Assembly (NCBI GenBank): GCA_018907035.1
Contig: JACCIC010000224.1
Span: forward strand, 456,001-520,000
DNA from: Sycobia sp. Sy_11
Taxonomy: Eukaryota; Arthropoda; Insecta; Hymenoptera; Epichrysomallidae
Length of the DNA stretch: 64,000 nucleotides
Direction of reading: 5' to 3'
Part shown: positions 35,570 through 47,985 of the stretch, one piece after another
Numbering within the stretch: the first letter of the stretch is position 1
Layout: each line of letters opens with the position of its first letter
Translations under genes and position numbers: made by a program
The notes under the pieces: generated by a model
What the model saw: only the letters and a program-made list of their open reading frames with translations
Told to the model about the DNA's origin: nothing
Database searches by the model: none

Positions 35570-36462
35570 GATAAGCCAGTAAAACATAAATATAAAGGAT
35601 AAGCTTTACGGATGATATGAATATTTTTTAAGTTATTTCAACACACTTGAGTATATTCCGATTGACTGAGTTTTAAAATTGAAAATTTAAAAACTATTGT
35701 TATTTTTATAACAATGTTTTTATATTCGTTTTTCAGTAGATACAAATTATTTTATTTTCATATTATTACTAATAAAAAGAGGAAAAAATGATGAACAAAT
35801 AAACTACATTCTTTCTTTCTACAGACTTGACTAAAGTTAAGAGAAAGAAATAAAACGTGTACAAAATTTTAAAATATTTTTTAGTAAATGAATCATTGTC
35901 TACGTTTATATTACTCGAGATCTGTATTCGAAATCTTAAGAAGATTTTAATAGAGAAAAAATTATCTAATGTGCCTGATTAAAAGTTGTATTTATCATGT
36001 GAATATCATTCATAAGTATCCAATACTATGTCTTTCTGATTGTTGTAAAAATGCTTCATTTTTTTTTTATAATATTTTTTTAATATAGACTAGTTTAGGA
36101 TTTATACTTTCAGTTAAAAGACGCCCTACTGGATGTATCGATACGTATTCATACGTATCGATAATTTCCATATTTCATATTGCAGGTTGCACCGGTTATC
36201 TCTGTTCGTGTTTAAAACTATTCGCATATACGGATCTGCAGCAGCATATATAAAACTATTCTCATATAGCCGTGTATGATGGCGCATTATTGTACGGAAA
36301 AATCAAGAGTGGTTTTGCTATAGTTCTGGCTTTTTGTTACGAACAGCCGAGAACACTGAGAAAATATTCATTATTAGCATTTTGACCCGTCGAAAGGAAT
36401 TTAGGATATACCACGCACTTATTATTTTCACTAATCGCCACGGCTTATCTGGACTAACCTAC

Positions 36463-38094
36463 TATTTTATTTCAATGGTAGGCATTCGCTATTACTTTTA
36501 CCGGAGAAAATTATAGTACGAGTATTCTACCAACTACTCTCTACGCCTCTTCATTTCTCATCATAATCTTCTTTACAATAAAAGCCCTAAGCATCCAATA
36601 TATGGCTTTAACAACATTATATTAATATAAATTTTAAGATGTAACAAATTATTACCTACTAAACAAATCTATAGTCTATCAATTATGTACGTAACATCCT
36701 ACGTATCTATCGTTCTTAAAATGAATCTTTGCGGCATTCGTATATTTTGAATGGCACTCAAACAACGGCTACGTTTACCTACTTGATTCAATTGATTCAA
36801 AAGTGAATTTTATATAATTTTCCCATTTGGACATTACAGCAAAATAGACAGGATGTACCTAAAAAATGTCTAAAAAATACTGGAAAATCATTTTAAATAC
36901 ATATATTCTATTTAAATAGAATGCAAACCAGGCTCGTATATAAAATATATTCGACTCACATCTCTAAGCAGCGTAATAATCGTTAATAATTGATGAAAAT
37001 TTTCCTTGCTAAAATCAATATTTGACTCTTTGAAACATTTTTTTATAGAACTGCCATAAGGAAGGTCTCGATACAAAACTTCGATTGAAATATAATATAT
37101 GTATATATACAACTTTGAATGTTTTTGATGAAAATATCAAATCATATATTTAGTATTGAATGAAATTTTTTAAAATTATTATATATTTGTAAGAAAGGGG
37201 CAAATAATTTATTTTCGAAGTTTATCAAAAATGTCCACTAATTTAAATTTTAGCATATAGATTATAAGATTATTCTATTAAAAAGGTTGTTATTATGCTG
37301 ATTTTAATTAAACCTTTAGAGATTATTATGACGAAATCTTTGCTCGACATGTTTGTCAATAAAAATCCCTTAGCCATAAAATTTTAAGAGTATCGAATAT
37401 ATCTAATCCAACAGATGAAATTTCTCTGTATTTTAATATTCAATATAACATTATTTTTATTGTAGAATGATTAGCGTTTCTTATAGGAGGCAGGGTTGAA
37501 ATAACAATGCAACGCTGGCAGTTGTGGTTCGAAATAGATCTATAATTTTATTAGGGCAAATAAATATGCAGAGCAGAAAGTAATATACAGAAGGCGCATC
37601 GACCGAGATGTAATTAAGCTAAGACGCAGCTAATTCTAGTAGGAGTAGTTGATGCCGATGGGGCTGCTGTAAGTCATGTGCGAGACAGCGACGGCCGGCG
37701 AGTAGGCGACTCCGAGGAGGCTGCTGCCGTGTGCGACAGCGGGGGCGGCGTGGGCGAGGGGTGTCGAGTAGGCGACGGGGGCGACGGGCGCAGCGGCGTA
37801 GGCGGCGTGGGCGACGGGGGCGGCGGCGTAGGCTACTGGGGCAGCGTGGGCGACGGGGGCGGCGGCGTAGGCCACCGGGGCAGCGTGGGCGTAGACTCCG
37901 GGGTTGGTCACGCTGGTGAAGTGCTTGTTGCTGCTGGAGAAGGGAGTGGCGATGCTCTTGGACTGGGTGGAGATGGTGTGCAGGTTGCCGGCGCTACGGT
38001 AGACGTTGTCGGAGGTCGCCGTCAAGGCTGGCGCCTCGTAAGTCGCGACTGCGCTCGGGTAAATAGCGCCCGCATTGGCGACGGCTAAGACACA
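36463..38094 (-). repeat. Right arm of palindrome
   Basis: Inverted counterpart of 33938-35569. The loop between the arms, 35570-36462, is about 0.9 kb and is single-copy relative to the palindrome, but it is part of direct block C. Confidence 0.93.
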
Positions 38095-38547
38095 GGCTAT
38101 GGCTGCGAGCTGAAAATACGGTTTAAGAAATTATTTATTTTGCACTTTTGACGATTTAGCTATTTTTTCTCGAATAATCATTATAATATTATTTAATGGA
38201 ACTTCGTCAGACGCAGAATATTATTTTCGTTTGCTCCCCACCAAAGTGATGGAGGTTAATATTACGAGGTAAATAATGAACTTGCATAGTAGGATGAAAC
38301 GATATTTTACCCACTAGAACCGCAAATTCGTGTAGAAAACGTGATTCTGAGTTTGGAGTGAAGAAAATGCTTTTTTTACTATGTAATATAAAATAAACCG
38401 AAATTAATAATTTAAAAGAAAACCACATTAAAATTCCGTTATGCTGTATTGATGTATTAGATACTGAATAGCGGTTACCGAATTTAAATCGAATAAGCAA
38501 TTGAAATTATGCGAATTTTGTATGTTGTTACAAACCTTGGCGAACAT
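37636..38547 (-). CDS. CPF/CPFL-type cuticular protein, copy C (2 exons)
   Basis: Exon 1 is 38536-38547 (MFAK), the intron 38110-38535 and exon 2 37636-38109. The sequence is identical to copy A in exons, intron and promoter where compared. The protein has 161 aa with signal peptide, CPF-like motif (YRSAGNL, STQSKSIATPFSS, VTNPGV) and A/P/V/H/Y-rich tail. It lies tail-to-tail with copy B across the palindrome, about 3.2 kb between stop codons. The AATAAA signal is at 37547-37552. It has no disabling change, so it should be expressible in the same way as copy A. Confidence 0.88.
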
Positions 38548-38625
38548 GGTTGCTTGAATTGTTTATTCGACTGTTCGGATCAACGAAGTTCGTCTGAACT
38601 ATGCTCTCATTGTAAATTTCGGCAC

Positions 38626-38633
38626 CTTTTATA
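38626..38633 (-). promoter_or_regulatory. TATA box of cuticular gene copy C
   Basis: TATAAAAG at the position equivalent to 4701-4708 in block A; the promoter sequence is the same. Confidence 0.7.
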
Positions 38634-39236
38634 CTACTGACTCCGCCCAATATTTTGTAAAGTGGGGATACTTAAACCTTGAATTTGAGCTCCTTACAAA
38701 GGAAAAGTACTTTCGCCAGGATCTTACCTCTACGACCATCGACGGAAATCCAAGGTGACTCAAATTTGTCGATTAAATGCATATGATCATGAGATGTTTG
38801 CAGAACAGAAAATGTAGCTTTAGTATAATTTAATGTAAAAAATGAATTTTGGTATAATTTAATATTAAAAATTAATTTCCATAATAAAAATTTCGAATTA
38901 GAATTTGTGGACAAATAAGGAAACATGAATCTGTAAAAACTCTTGTTCTATTTAACATATTATACAATATTTGCATAAGTATATAAGTACTTTTTGAAAA
39001 TTTGCGACCCGGATTGTTTTAAAAACAATTATAGATGATGTAATTATTCAGAAACAGGAAGATGAAAAATAAAGAAAAATTATGGAAAAAATTATAATAT
39101 CTAATAAATTAGCAGACAAAGTTGAAGAGAACAAGAAAGAAATAGTTATAAAATAAATGCGAATTTCAATACGAAATGTTATACTCATGGCTATGGCATA
39201 CCATTTTCTTTATAAAATTATAATAAGCTGTCAGAT

Positions 39237-39238
<2 letters not shown>

Positions 39239-39300
<62 letters not shown>
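39239..39300. repeat. Poly-A plus (TA)n tract at edge of block C
   Basis: About 18 A residues followed by TA repeats, beginning where homology with block A stops. It could be the breakpoint of the duplication, a retrotransposon tail, or a difficult assembly point. Confidence 0.9.
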
Positions 39301-39301
<1 letters not shown>

Positions 39302-41106
39302 CTTGCTCCTCAAAAATTAATAAATGAAGTTACACACTGCCTTGATTGAATAATGTTCTTACAATGTAAGGAGTACTTAATTATGAATGAAAATTTTTTT
39401 CTTTAAATATCTAATGTTTTCAATTCATACTATAAATTTATATGGAAATATACAAAAAACATAATTTCTATGATCTCCTATTACTTCATTATAAAATTTT
39501 AGTTCTCTACTATTTCTTTGCTCTTGAAATTAATGATTTAATGGAATTTTTAGCTTCTCTCTTATGAATATTGCGATTGCTCTTTTCTATCGATTGAGTC
39601 CTATATTCTAATAAGTTGGATTCAATATCTCCGTTATATATGTTTATTATATAAATATAAATTTGCAAAGTTTTAAACATGTTGCCAAATATGGGCATAT
39701 TACATTTTGAAAATTCGGTTTATACTTTTCAGTTCCTATATTTTTTAAATATTCTGATTTCTATACCGATTGAGGAATTTATTCGAAACTTTTCAGAAAT
39801 ATTGAATGATCGTTCGTAAAAGGAAAGCATTCCTAAATTTCGAAGAATCTTATGTACATATTATTAGAATACTGTTCAAAACAGAGTATTTTTTACTTTC
39901 TTTATGAAAAATTTGATAAAAATCCCTTATACGTCCAAGTAGGTATATTCACAAGATATTGAAAATTTTTCAATACTTTATTCTATATATTTTACTGCAT
40001 TTTTCGCTAATTTCATATAAGTTTATTTATAGAGCAGGAAAAAATCTTTCATAATAAAAACGTTTACATATACCTGATAAGAAAATTCTATCAAAAATTT
40101 TAGTTTCTATTAGTTGTGATTTTATTTACTTCAGCATTATAGATATCATTTATACGTTATATGTTTTAAATAAAAAGATCTTATTTTTTATAAATATATT
40201 TATTTACTTTAATACTTGCTTAATGGAATAAATTAATAAATATTAAATTAAATTATAAAATTTAAATAGTCTTAAATATTCTATAATTTATAATATACAT
40301 CATACTTTAAATTGTTTTAATGATTACGTCTGTCGAAACTTAACTTGAAACAACATAGTTTAGTAAAAATATCAGTAAACTCACATCGATTTACAATTAT
40401 AATCTATTCTGATTTTGAAATCAAAAAATAAAACTCGGAAATATGAGTAAATTATAAATTTTTACAAAATCATTATTAAGTAGGAATTAAAGATATTCCT
40501 TCATCCTCTAAATCGAATTCATAGAATTCTACAGATTATCATATTTAATCGCTCTGAGCAGAAACTGTAATACACATTATATAGGCCAGTTAGAATTATA
40601 CTAGAGTATATATCGGTTATAACCATCGCCGGCAATAAAATACCACGTACACACATCTGGTAAGTTACCGACTGTTACTACATCGCCGGAATTCCTATAC
40701 TGATCGGTCAATGCTGATGACCCGCCAGTGGACGAAGAGTGAGGATTTACCTCGAAGAAAGTGATGGCAGCTTTCAACTTTCAGTGAAAGGATTAATCTG
40801 CTACAATGATTCATTCTACGCCTTCACGTGTTACCGCGCAAGCGTGAATTATTCTTTGCCAATTCGTTTTTTATCAGCAATGCAAGTCGTTCCATTGCCT
40901 GTACACAAAATTAAGTAATTAATGTTTGATAATAAAATATTATGGCTTAAGGATTCGGTCAATTAGACTTTAGTAACAAAAGATTAAAATGTTTTGTAAA
41001 AACAATGCATTTTTATGTAGAAGAAAATTTTTTTGAAATTGAATAGAATTATTTAGTAATGTAATAAGATCAGAAATTTAATAATGTCATTACAGTAAAA
41101 AAAGAA
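39301..41106. other. Spacer between block C and the aminotransferase gene
   Basis: AT-rich, no coding signal. It includes 39329-39358, which matches 7024-7053. The 3' end of the aminotransferase transcript probably lies in its last few hundred bases; an ATTAAA on the minus strand at 41077-41082 is a possible polyadenylation signal. Confidence 0.5.
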
Positions 41107-41342
41107 TTAAATCTGATCTAAATAGGTGTTTACCAAATTCATATCTTTGTGAGAAGCTTTGGCAAAGCTAACTCTAATAGCATTACAAGAATCGGATGGA
41201 TCCGCCATAAAAGCTGCTCCAGGAGCAACAAGGATTCCATGGGTTACTCCTCGCTGCATAACCATTTTCCAAGTGTCCTGGACACCAGGAACTTTTATCC
41301 ACAAGAAGAATCCGGCGCTAGGTACTGAAAATTCTGCCAGAT
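41107..41342 (-). CDS. Aminotransferase exon 7 (terminal)
   Basis: Acceptor TTATTTATAG. Encodes FSVPSAGFFLWIKVPGVQDT, GILVAPGAAF and the IRVSFAKAS region with the substrate-binding Arg, ending YLDQI and TAA at 41107-41109. Confidence 0.93.
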
Positions 41343-42640
41343 CTATAAATAAAGACAGTGTTATTACATTTGAAATGTAGCAATCAGGTTGCTGTTTTAT
41401 TTTTAAGTGTGAAACTTAAAAAAATCATGCACCTCGACTTATAGGAAGAAATAGTTTATTTCCTTAATTTAACCCTTATTTAATACATTTTGCGAAACTA
41501 ACACAATACGAAATCTATATATAATATGAAAAAATACTAAAAAACATACCTTGTAAATGTTCTTGAGCTATTTTTATTATTAAATCACGACGCTTTCTGT
41601 AAAAAGTCCTTATTCTACTAAAATGTTGCATCATTTTGTCGTAACCCCAGTTTTTAAATAGCTTGTAGAGTATTACCTGAAAAAAATAAAATTTATAAAT
41701 ACATTAATTTTGCTTTGTTTTGTTTTAATAAAGGATTTAATATATACGAGTACACGGATAATAACTAAAATAGAAGTATCAGTTTATTATTTAAACGTTA
41801 ATTATTTTCAAAATTATGTTCAATCCTCTGATAATTCTTTTAAGAAAATTTTTTCGAAATAGATACACCTGACCAATTGGAAAACAACAAAAAAATATTT
41901 TGTATACAATTACAATTATAACCTTTTGTATTTTAATAAAAAACTTTTTATTTTTAATGGGAAAACAATGAGAACTTTATCGATATACCATTCACATTAT
42001 TGTTTCACTAACAGTTTATAACAAAAAACTTATATTATCTGGCTAAACTGTTCCTTCGCTTATGCCTGCATAAATAGTTAAATAGGCGTTTAAATTTATT
42101 TTTTGATTTTCCTAATTTATCATTAATATCATTAAATAAAAAACCCCTTAATTGATCATAAATTTAGGTTTAGCAAGTATAACCAAACGTTTGTATTAGG
42201 AAGTTGAGACTAGAATTCTGGTACGTTTTCTAGCTTTAAATGTTATAAGACAATAAATTATACTTTAGATTTATAAGTTACTGTCTAGACATACATACAA
42301 GAAACTGTCTTAAGTTATATTCAGACTTTAACAGTGATTATGATGAAATTCCCTACAGACAACTGATTTTCTTATCATATACAGTACTACCCTTGTTTTT
42401 CAATATTTGTATTGGAATGCTGGGATAAGATAATTTTTCTCCGAGATATTGCAAATGGAAGTTCATCATATATAATATCAACTTAAACATATAAAACTAC
42501 AGTATTGATCGTATATTTCACCGATGCATAACGAATTCACGGTATGAACTTTTCTTTAATTTTGGGTTCGTTACATTAAATCCGTGCGATTTATAATTTT
42601 TCTGCTTGATAAAGATGTGTATTTAATATTCGCAGAACTT

Positions 42641-42687
<47 letters not shown>

Positions 42688-45600
42688 GTTATAAAAATAA
42701 AATTATCTAATAATCTATTATTATTAAAATCAATTATTAGAAAAGAAACATACTCGGAATAATAAAATTTTCACAGACAACAATTTTAATGAAAGGTTCA
42801 AATATTAAAACTGAAGCTGAAGAACATATATTACATGATTAGACGAAAGATTTTCTGCTCGAAAATTTTATTAATATCTGTATAGCTTCTTTTTCTATTT
42901 TGTGAAATATGATAGTTCTTAAAAAACATTTTGACATCGGAGTATCTTACAATTTCTTAATAATTTACCATATGTATTATATATACAAATTATAAATAAT
43001 GTTCAATTAAAATATAGCAACTTTTTTACTTGTCTATATATAATTTAATTAAAATTTTCGTCTTACACGAACTTATACTGGCAAATTGTTCCAGTACTCG
43101 ATACTTCTTTTCATAATAGCCATTATCTATTATAGATACGATGAAAAATTTCGAGATATTGCATTCGACATTAGATACACGATAAAATTGACAGTTATCG
43201 TTAATTGAAGTGGCGCGTGCGACTCGTGCTCTGCAACGCCACTCATATTATAACTATTCGAATAAATTTTTTACTATACTATCATCAGTAATAATTAACG
43301 ATCATTCCTGCGCGACTTCGCCCATGCAAACCGATAACATGCCAACCGACACGCGTCGTCAATTCTATATACATGAGAATAATCACTGACGGAGTTTTTA
43401 CACTTATTTCTCAGATTTGCTATCGTTCAAGACTTGAATGACGTCGTAGTATAATGAAAGATACATCCTCATTACAAATATAACAGTGATATACTGGTTA
43501 AACATAGTATATTCTCTATTCTTATGAAAGTGCTGTATAAGTGTGTGAAATTGTTATTTTTTTCTTTACGTTATTTTCCGATAATAATTGTATGTTATGA
43601 TTTAAAAGTTTTGATGTTATTTGTTTATATTCAAAAGCCAACTGATTTTAGACGTAAAAATAATTTTTCAAGTTTTAGTAAATTTTTAATACTATATGGC
43701 AGTGTGAACGCATCAATGAAAGTTTCTTCATTTTTATTTATATTTTTAAATTTAATAATTTTACTAATTATGATTTTGACAAGAAAGTAACAGAAGGGTA
43801 AAACATGTTAAAGGGAGAAATGTATGTTTTTACGTCTCAATGTAGAACCTTTAGGTATAACAAAATATATAACTCAACGTATAAGCTTTATGTAGAATCA
43901 AATAAATCTAGCCTAACAATTTAATGCAAGAGAGAATCCATATATGTATTACGTACTTGTGACAGAGTCGGTGCGTGCAGGTGGCTGCTTTGCATGTGCA
44001 ACTCGATGCTGGCGACGAGGGGCGCAACCGCGGTGATGAAGCCAATTCTCAGGCCGCTGCTGAGAACCTTAGAAAAGGAGTCCAGCCTTATGACGCGGCC
44101 TTCCGTATCTAGCGATAAGAAAGAGTGGGGCTGTTCCTGAAAGAATAAATAAGTTAAATGTTTCATTGTGATTAACAATCGTAGCTTGATCGACGAGCGG
44201 TATATATTAAAGAAAATTGTATGACTGTATTTTCTATATGCTCTTTCTGTATCTTCTGTGTGTCTGTAAGTGCGTGAGCGCGTGCGTATGTGTGTATGTG
44301 TGTATACATATAGTATAAATAACTCTGTGACACTTACGTCGGTGAAATACATAAAATGATAGGGATCGTCGTCGAGAATGAGAAAATTGTATTCGCAGGC
44401 TATCCTGTAGATCTCCTTTCGTCGCTCCAAAGGCATAACCGTCCCGGTCGGATTCGCGCCGGTTGCGTTGATGTACATAATTTTGGGCATTTTTTGCCCG
44501 GAGAGCTCGCGCTCCTCTAGTTTCTGCCGCAGGCAAATTGGAATCATGCCGTCATCGTCTTGGTCAATCGGTATGAGCTCGGCCTCGTGTGGAGATATCT
44601 TAAAGGGAAAATTTCACGAAGTTTTAATAATACGATAAGGTTCGTGGTTCTTTCGGAATACTAGCAATTTATATGAAATATATAGCGATGTTTCCAGCTT
44701 ATCTCTATACATTTCTATGCCATTATAAAATCAGAATTAAATTAGACATAAATTTTTTAATTTAATCGCAACGTAGATATTTATGATTAGATTGGAAAGG
44801 TAGCCTATGTTATTGTGAAATCTTTTTGAAAATCGTATAAAAAGTTTAAAATTATACGTTTTTATGTATTATACGTTTATTTATATGACTATAGGCTTTG
44901 TTATATTTAAACTTCTGGTATAGGTATAATAAAATAGTCGAAATAAAAATATATCATAGAGATTTCAAGATTGTTTAAAAAGATATAATAATATAATTGG
45001 AAACAATACATAGTAAAAAAAATTAAAGATCACTTACAACTACACTAACACCGGGATAAAATGGATTTTGGACTATGACTGGATCACCAGGTCCTATGAT
45101 AGCTTCAAGTGTCTTGCTCAGTCCATCCTGACCACCTGCAACGACGACAACTTCCCGGGTTTCCCAATTTGGTGGTGCGTGAGCTTTTCTTTGGAAATCT
45201 CTTAGAACCTGAATTAAGTAATATTGTTAAGAAATTCTGATATAATAATTTCAGATATATTTGGAAAATTACATAATTTCTTATTATTTTCGATTACACT
45301 TAGACCGTTTTTTATCTACTGAGTAGTTAGTATTTGAGGTTTTGTAATATAGTATTTAATCTAAGAACGGTTTCAATTTCTAGAAATGAATGAGAGATAA
45401 TAAATATAGAAAACGACTATATCTTATATGACTTAAAATCCAAAATATAAGATTTCGAATTTTATATATTAATTACCGAAATTATTTTATCCACTTGAAA
45501 TCTATAATACTAACGGCGATACATTCTATTTAAAATAATAATTTATTATGCTGTAGATAGTATTTAACGATTTTAATGGAACAAGTTTTGGAAATAAACG

Positions 45601-47720
45601 TTGTTACCAATGTAAATAATGGCTGACAAAAAGAATCAATATTCTTAATTTATATGTATTATAAAAATTTTTGAAAGTTGTATTTTAGTTATTATAAATT
45701 TATTTATAAATTATAAATTATTTATTATAAATTATTTTATTTGTTTTAAATTAGTTCGTTTATATGGCATACTTTTCTTAATAAAGTGGTGTATACATAC
45801 TATTGACAAAATCGTTTCACGTAATTTAAAGAACATTATTTATATCAGTTTTGTTATAATGATTAAAAAAATAAATGATTAAAAAATAAAATAATCTTTT
45901 AGTATAAATACATTGGAAATTACTAAATTAGTTAATATGTAATACACTGAAAAAAGTCTGTTATCAAGTGAATATTTTCTTGTTTTGTATCAAGTAAATT
46001 ATTTTCTTAAATTGAGAAAGTATCTTCTTAAATGAAGGAAATATTTACTTGATGCAAGAAGAGTCCACTGAAATCAAACGACATCTTCTTAAAACTAGTG
46101 AATATTTTTTTAATTTATGAAAATGATTTACTTGCTACAAAACAAGTCAATATTTACTTGATGTCAATATTTAATGTTTAATGATACGATGATAAGTCAA
46201 TATTTAATGATACGAATAAATGTGTTTTTTTTTGGAACAAGAAATTTTTATTTGAAATACAAAGGATGTATAATGAGTATTACTGTATTATTAAGCTTTT
46301 CATCTAACCCATTAATTTTTGTGTTCGATATGAAATTTGAAGGAATTCTTGAAACATAGCATGGAACATATATTCTATGTCGTAAAAGAAGACAAACCTG
46401 CAGAAGAGGTGGATACCCCTGGCTTGGAATGTATTGCAGTGCCGCGGCCAGTTCATCGCCTTCAAGGAGAAAATCGGAGCCGTCATTAAGCTTCACTGAC
46501 ATTTCGACGAACGGGAAAGTTTCTTCATTTGGCATACCCTCGGCTAGCGAGATAACGCTGTGCGGTGTCGAGTATGCAATTTTTGCTATAAAAAAACAGT
46601 TAAATTAGTCAATAATTATTTCAGATGGTAGTTGATCGATGTTCTATAGAATAGAAAATTATTCCAGTTGTTTTATAGATGAGAAAATTATTCAAATCAT
46701 GCTAATTAACAAATCATTAAAAGGTTGAAATCATATTAAAACAAAACTGAATATGTCTTGTTTTTTATACACAAATGAACTTAGCAATAATAGAAATATT
46801 ATTTAGCTTTACTTCTTAAATTTATATTTTATATATCATATAATTTACATGTAGAAATATTGTGTAACAAAAAATTATGCATAATTTATTATAAATTTGA
46901 CAATTTATTCGGGTTTTTTTTTAATTATAAATATGATAAAATGTACACTACTACAATAACTAGAATAAAAAGTTGAAGAATTTTAATGTATTTGAGTATC
47001 TTTAAATATATGAATTTTTATCTTATTTCAACTACATTTTCGAATTGTTAAATTAGTATAAAATAAAAACACTACTGTATCCGAAAACAAAATCATTAAT
47101 TTTTCCGTATATATTATTATTATGTTCACAAATAACTTATTTATATATAAATATATTTCATATGTTAATTGAAATAAAACGATATTAAAGACTATAATTA
47201 TTTTGGTTATTTTATTACGTTTCAATCCAAACTTATGTAGCTCCTCTACATATACATTTTTAACTTATACATTTCTTTTGTGCCTGATTTTCGTATCAAC
47301 AGTAACACACAATATGGTGTTGACGTTCTTGCTAATAACATTGACGCGAGAATAAGGTGTAAAATAACTGTATAATTTCAAATTTCATTAGAAGAGGATC
47401 CCCTTAAGTTCGAATTGAAACGTAATAAAATAATAAAAATAATTATAGCCCGTGAAGTCAATTTATTTCAATTGATATTTAAAATATAAATGCCAATAAA
47501 AAAGAATAGAAATTCAGAATTAAAAAAAACCGTGATTCTTATAATTTAAAAATTACACGACGTTGATAAAAAAGAAATTTTATAAGAATATTAAACGTTG
47601 ATGTAATTTATTTAATTACTTACTTAATTCTCTTGTTGCGGCTGACCTTCGCCGCTTAGAAACATCTGTTTTAAATTGAGAATAATCTGCTTTAAAATTA
47701 TTATTGTTACACTTATGCAT
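41107..47720 (-). CDS. Kynurenine/alpha-aminoadipate aminotransferase (AADAT/KAT II family), complete, 7 exons
   Basis: Pyridoxal-phosphate fold-type I aminotransferase, 419 aa (human AADAT is about 425). The family transaminates kynurenine and alpha-aminoadipate with 2-oxoglutarate, in tryptophan and lysine breakdown. Exons, 5' to 3': 47624-47720, 46398-46585, 45038-45208, 44338-44598, 43957-44136, 41550-41676, 41107-41342. All introns are GT-AG and phases agree. Landmarks: HSVISLAEGMPNEETFPF near the N-terminus, NATGANPTG (Asn about 201), LDDDPYHF (Asp about 229, Tyr about 232), the cofactor lysine in RLDSFSK (about 262), SSGLRIGF, and the substrate-carboxylate Arg in IRVSF (about 398). These sit one residue before their recalled human numbers. 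The ATG at 47720 is the only one in exon 1. No obvious mitochondrial presequence is present, though the N-terminus is basic. The protein appears intact. Confidence 0.93.
41550..41676 (-). CDS. Aminotransferase exon 6
   Basis: Acceptor TTTTTTTCAG, donor GTATGT. Encodes VILYKLFKNWGYDKMMQHFS and FYRKRRDLIIKIAQEHLQ. It follows a 2.28-kb intron, the longest in the gene. Confidence 0.92.
42640..42686. repeat. (AT)n microsatellite in aminotransferase intron 5
   Basis: AT tract of about 47 bases within the intron between exons 5 and 6. Confidence 0.95.
43957..44136 (-). CDS. Aminotransferase exon 5
   Basis: Acceptor TTCTTTCAG, donor GTACGT. Encodes SLDTEGRVIRLDSFSKVLSS, including the Schiff-base lysine, and the segment up to HAPTLSQ. 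Confidence 0.93.
44338..44598 (-). CDS. Aminotransferase exon 4
   Basis: Acceptor CCCTTTAAG, donor GTAAGT. Encodes NATGANPTGTVMPLERRKEI and FLILDDDPYHFMYFTD, the cofactor-contacting Asn, Asp and Tyr region. Confidence 0.93.
45038..45208 (-). CDS. Aminotransferase exon 3
   Basis: Acceptor TTAATTCAG, donor GTAAGT. Encodes the start of the large domain: VVVVAGGQDGLSKTLEAIIG (cofactor phosphate region) and PVIVQNPFYPGV. Confidence 0.92.
45963..46162. mobile_element. MITE-like inverted repeat in aminotransferase intron 2
   Basis: Arms 45963-45999 and 46126-46162 are inverted copies of about 37 bases with a few mismatches (tgttttgtatcaagtaaat against a close match). Preceded by cactgaaaaaagtc, a common terminus of small insect inverted-repeat elements. 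The central part holds two related cttcttaaa words. No coding capacity. Confidence 0.6.
46398..46585 (-). CDS. Aminotransferase exon 2
   Basis: Acceptor TTTTTTTATAG, donor GTTTGT. Encodes KIAYSTPHSVISLAEGMPNE and the LQYIPSQGYPPLLQ region of the N-terminal arm and small domain. Confidence 0.9.
47624..47720 (-). CDS. Aminotransferase exon 1
   Basis: ATG at 47720; 32 codons plus one base, donor GTAAGTAA. Encodes the basic N-terminus ending RRRSAATREL, whose final codon is completed by exon 2. Confidence 0.88.
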
Positions 47721-47985
47721 GATGCTCTTTACTGTTTACTTTAGTTAAAAGAACAAGAAATTGAAAAAAAATTTCTTAACACAAAACAGGTTTTACAATG
47801 ACGCAACTTATCTAACGAAGTTTAAAAATTGATTTCATGTATGAAAAATAAATATTTTCATAGAGATATGAAAACACAACTCGCAATGCTGAAAGCTGTT
47901 GAAAATATATCAATCAATGTTGCAAAACTTATAAATTTAAAAATAAAAATTTAATATGTTCTACGTTAGCGCGCCGCGCGTTTAC

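Larger units (their letters stand above)
35572..39233. repeat. Duplicated block C (direct copy of 1646-5307)
   Basis: See block A for the differences. The left edge is at taagccagt, immediately after the left palindrome arm. The right edge is in front of an A-run and (TA)n tract (39239-39300). It contains cuticular gene copy C and the right palindrome arm. Confidence 0.95.

Noticed and set aside
43524..43790. 88-codon plus-strand frame in aminotransferase intron 5
   Set aside because: It consists of AT-driven L/F/I/K residues with no motif or splice support; I could not link it to a receptor or transporter family.
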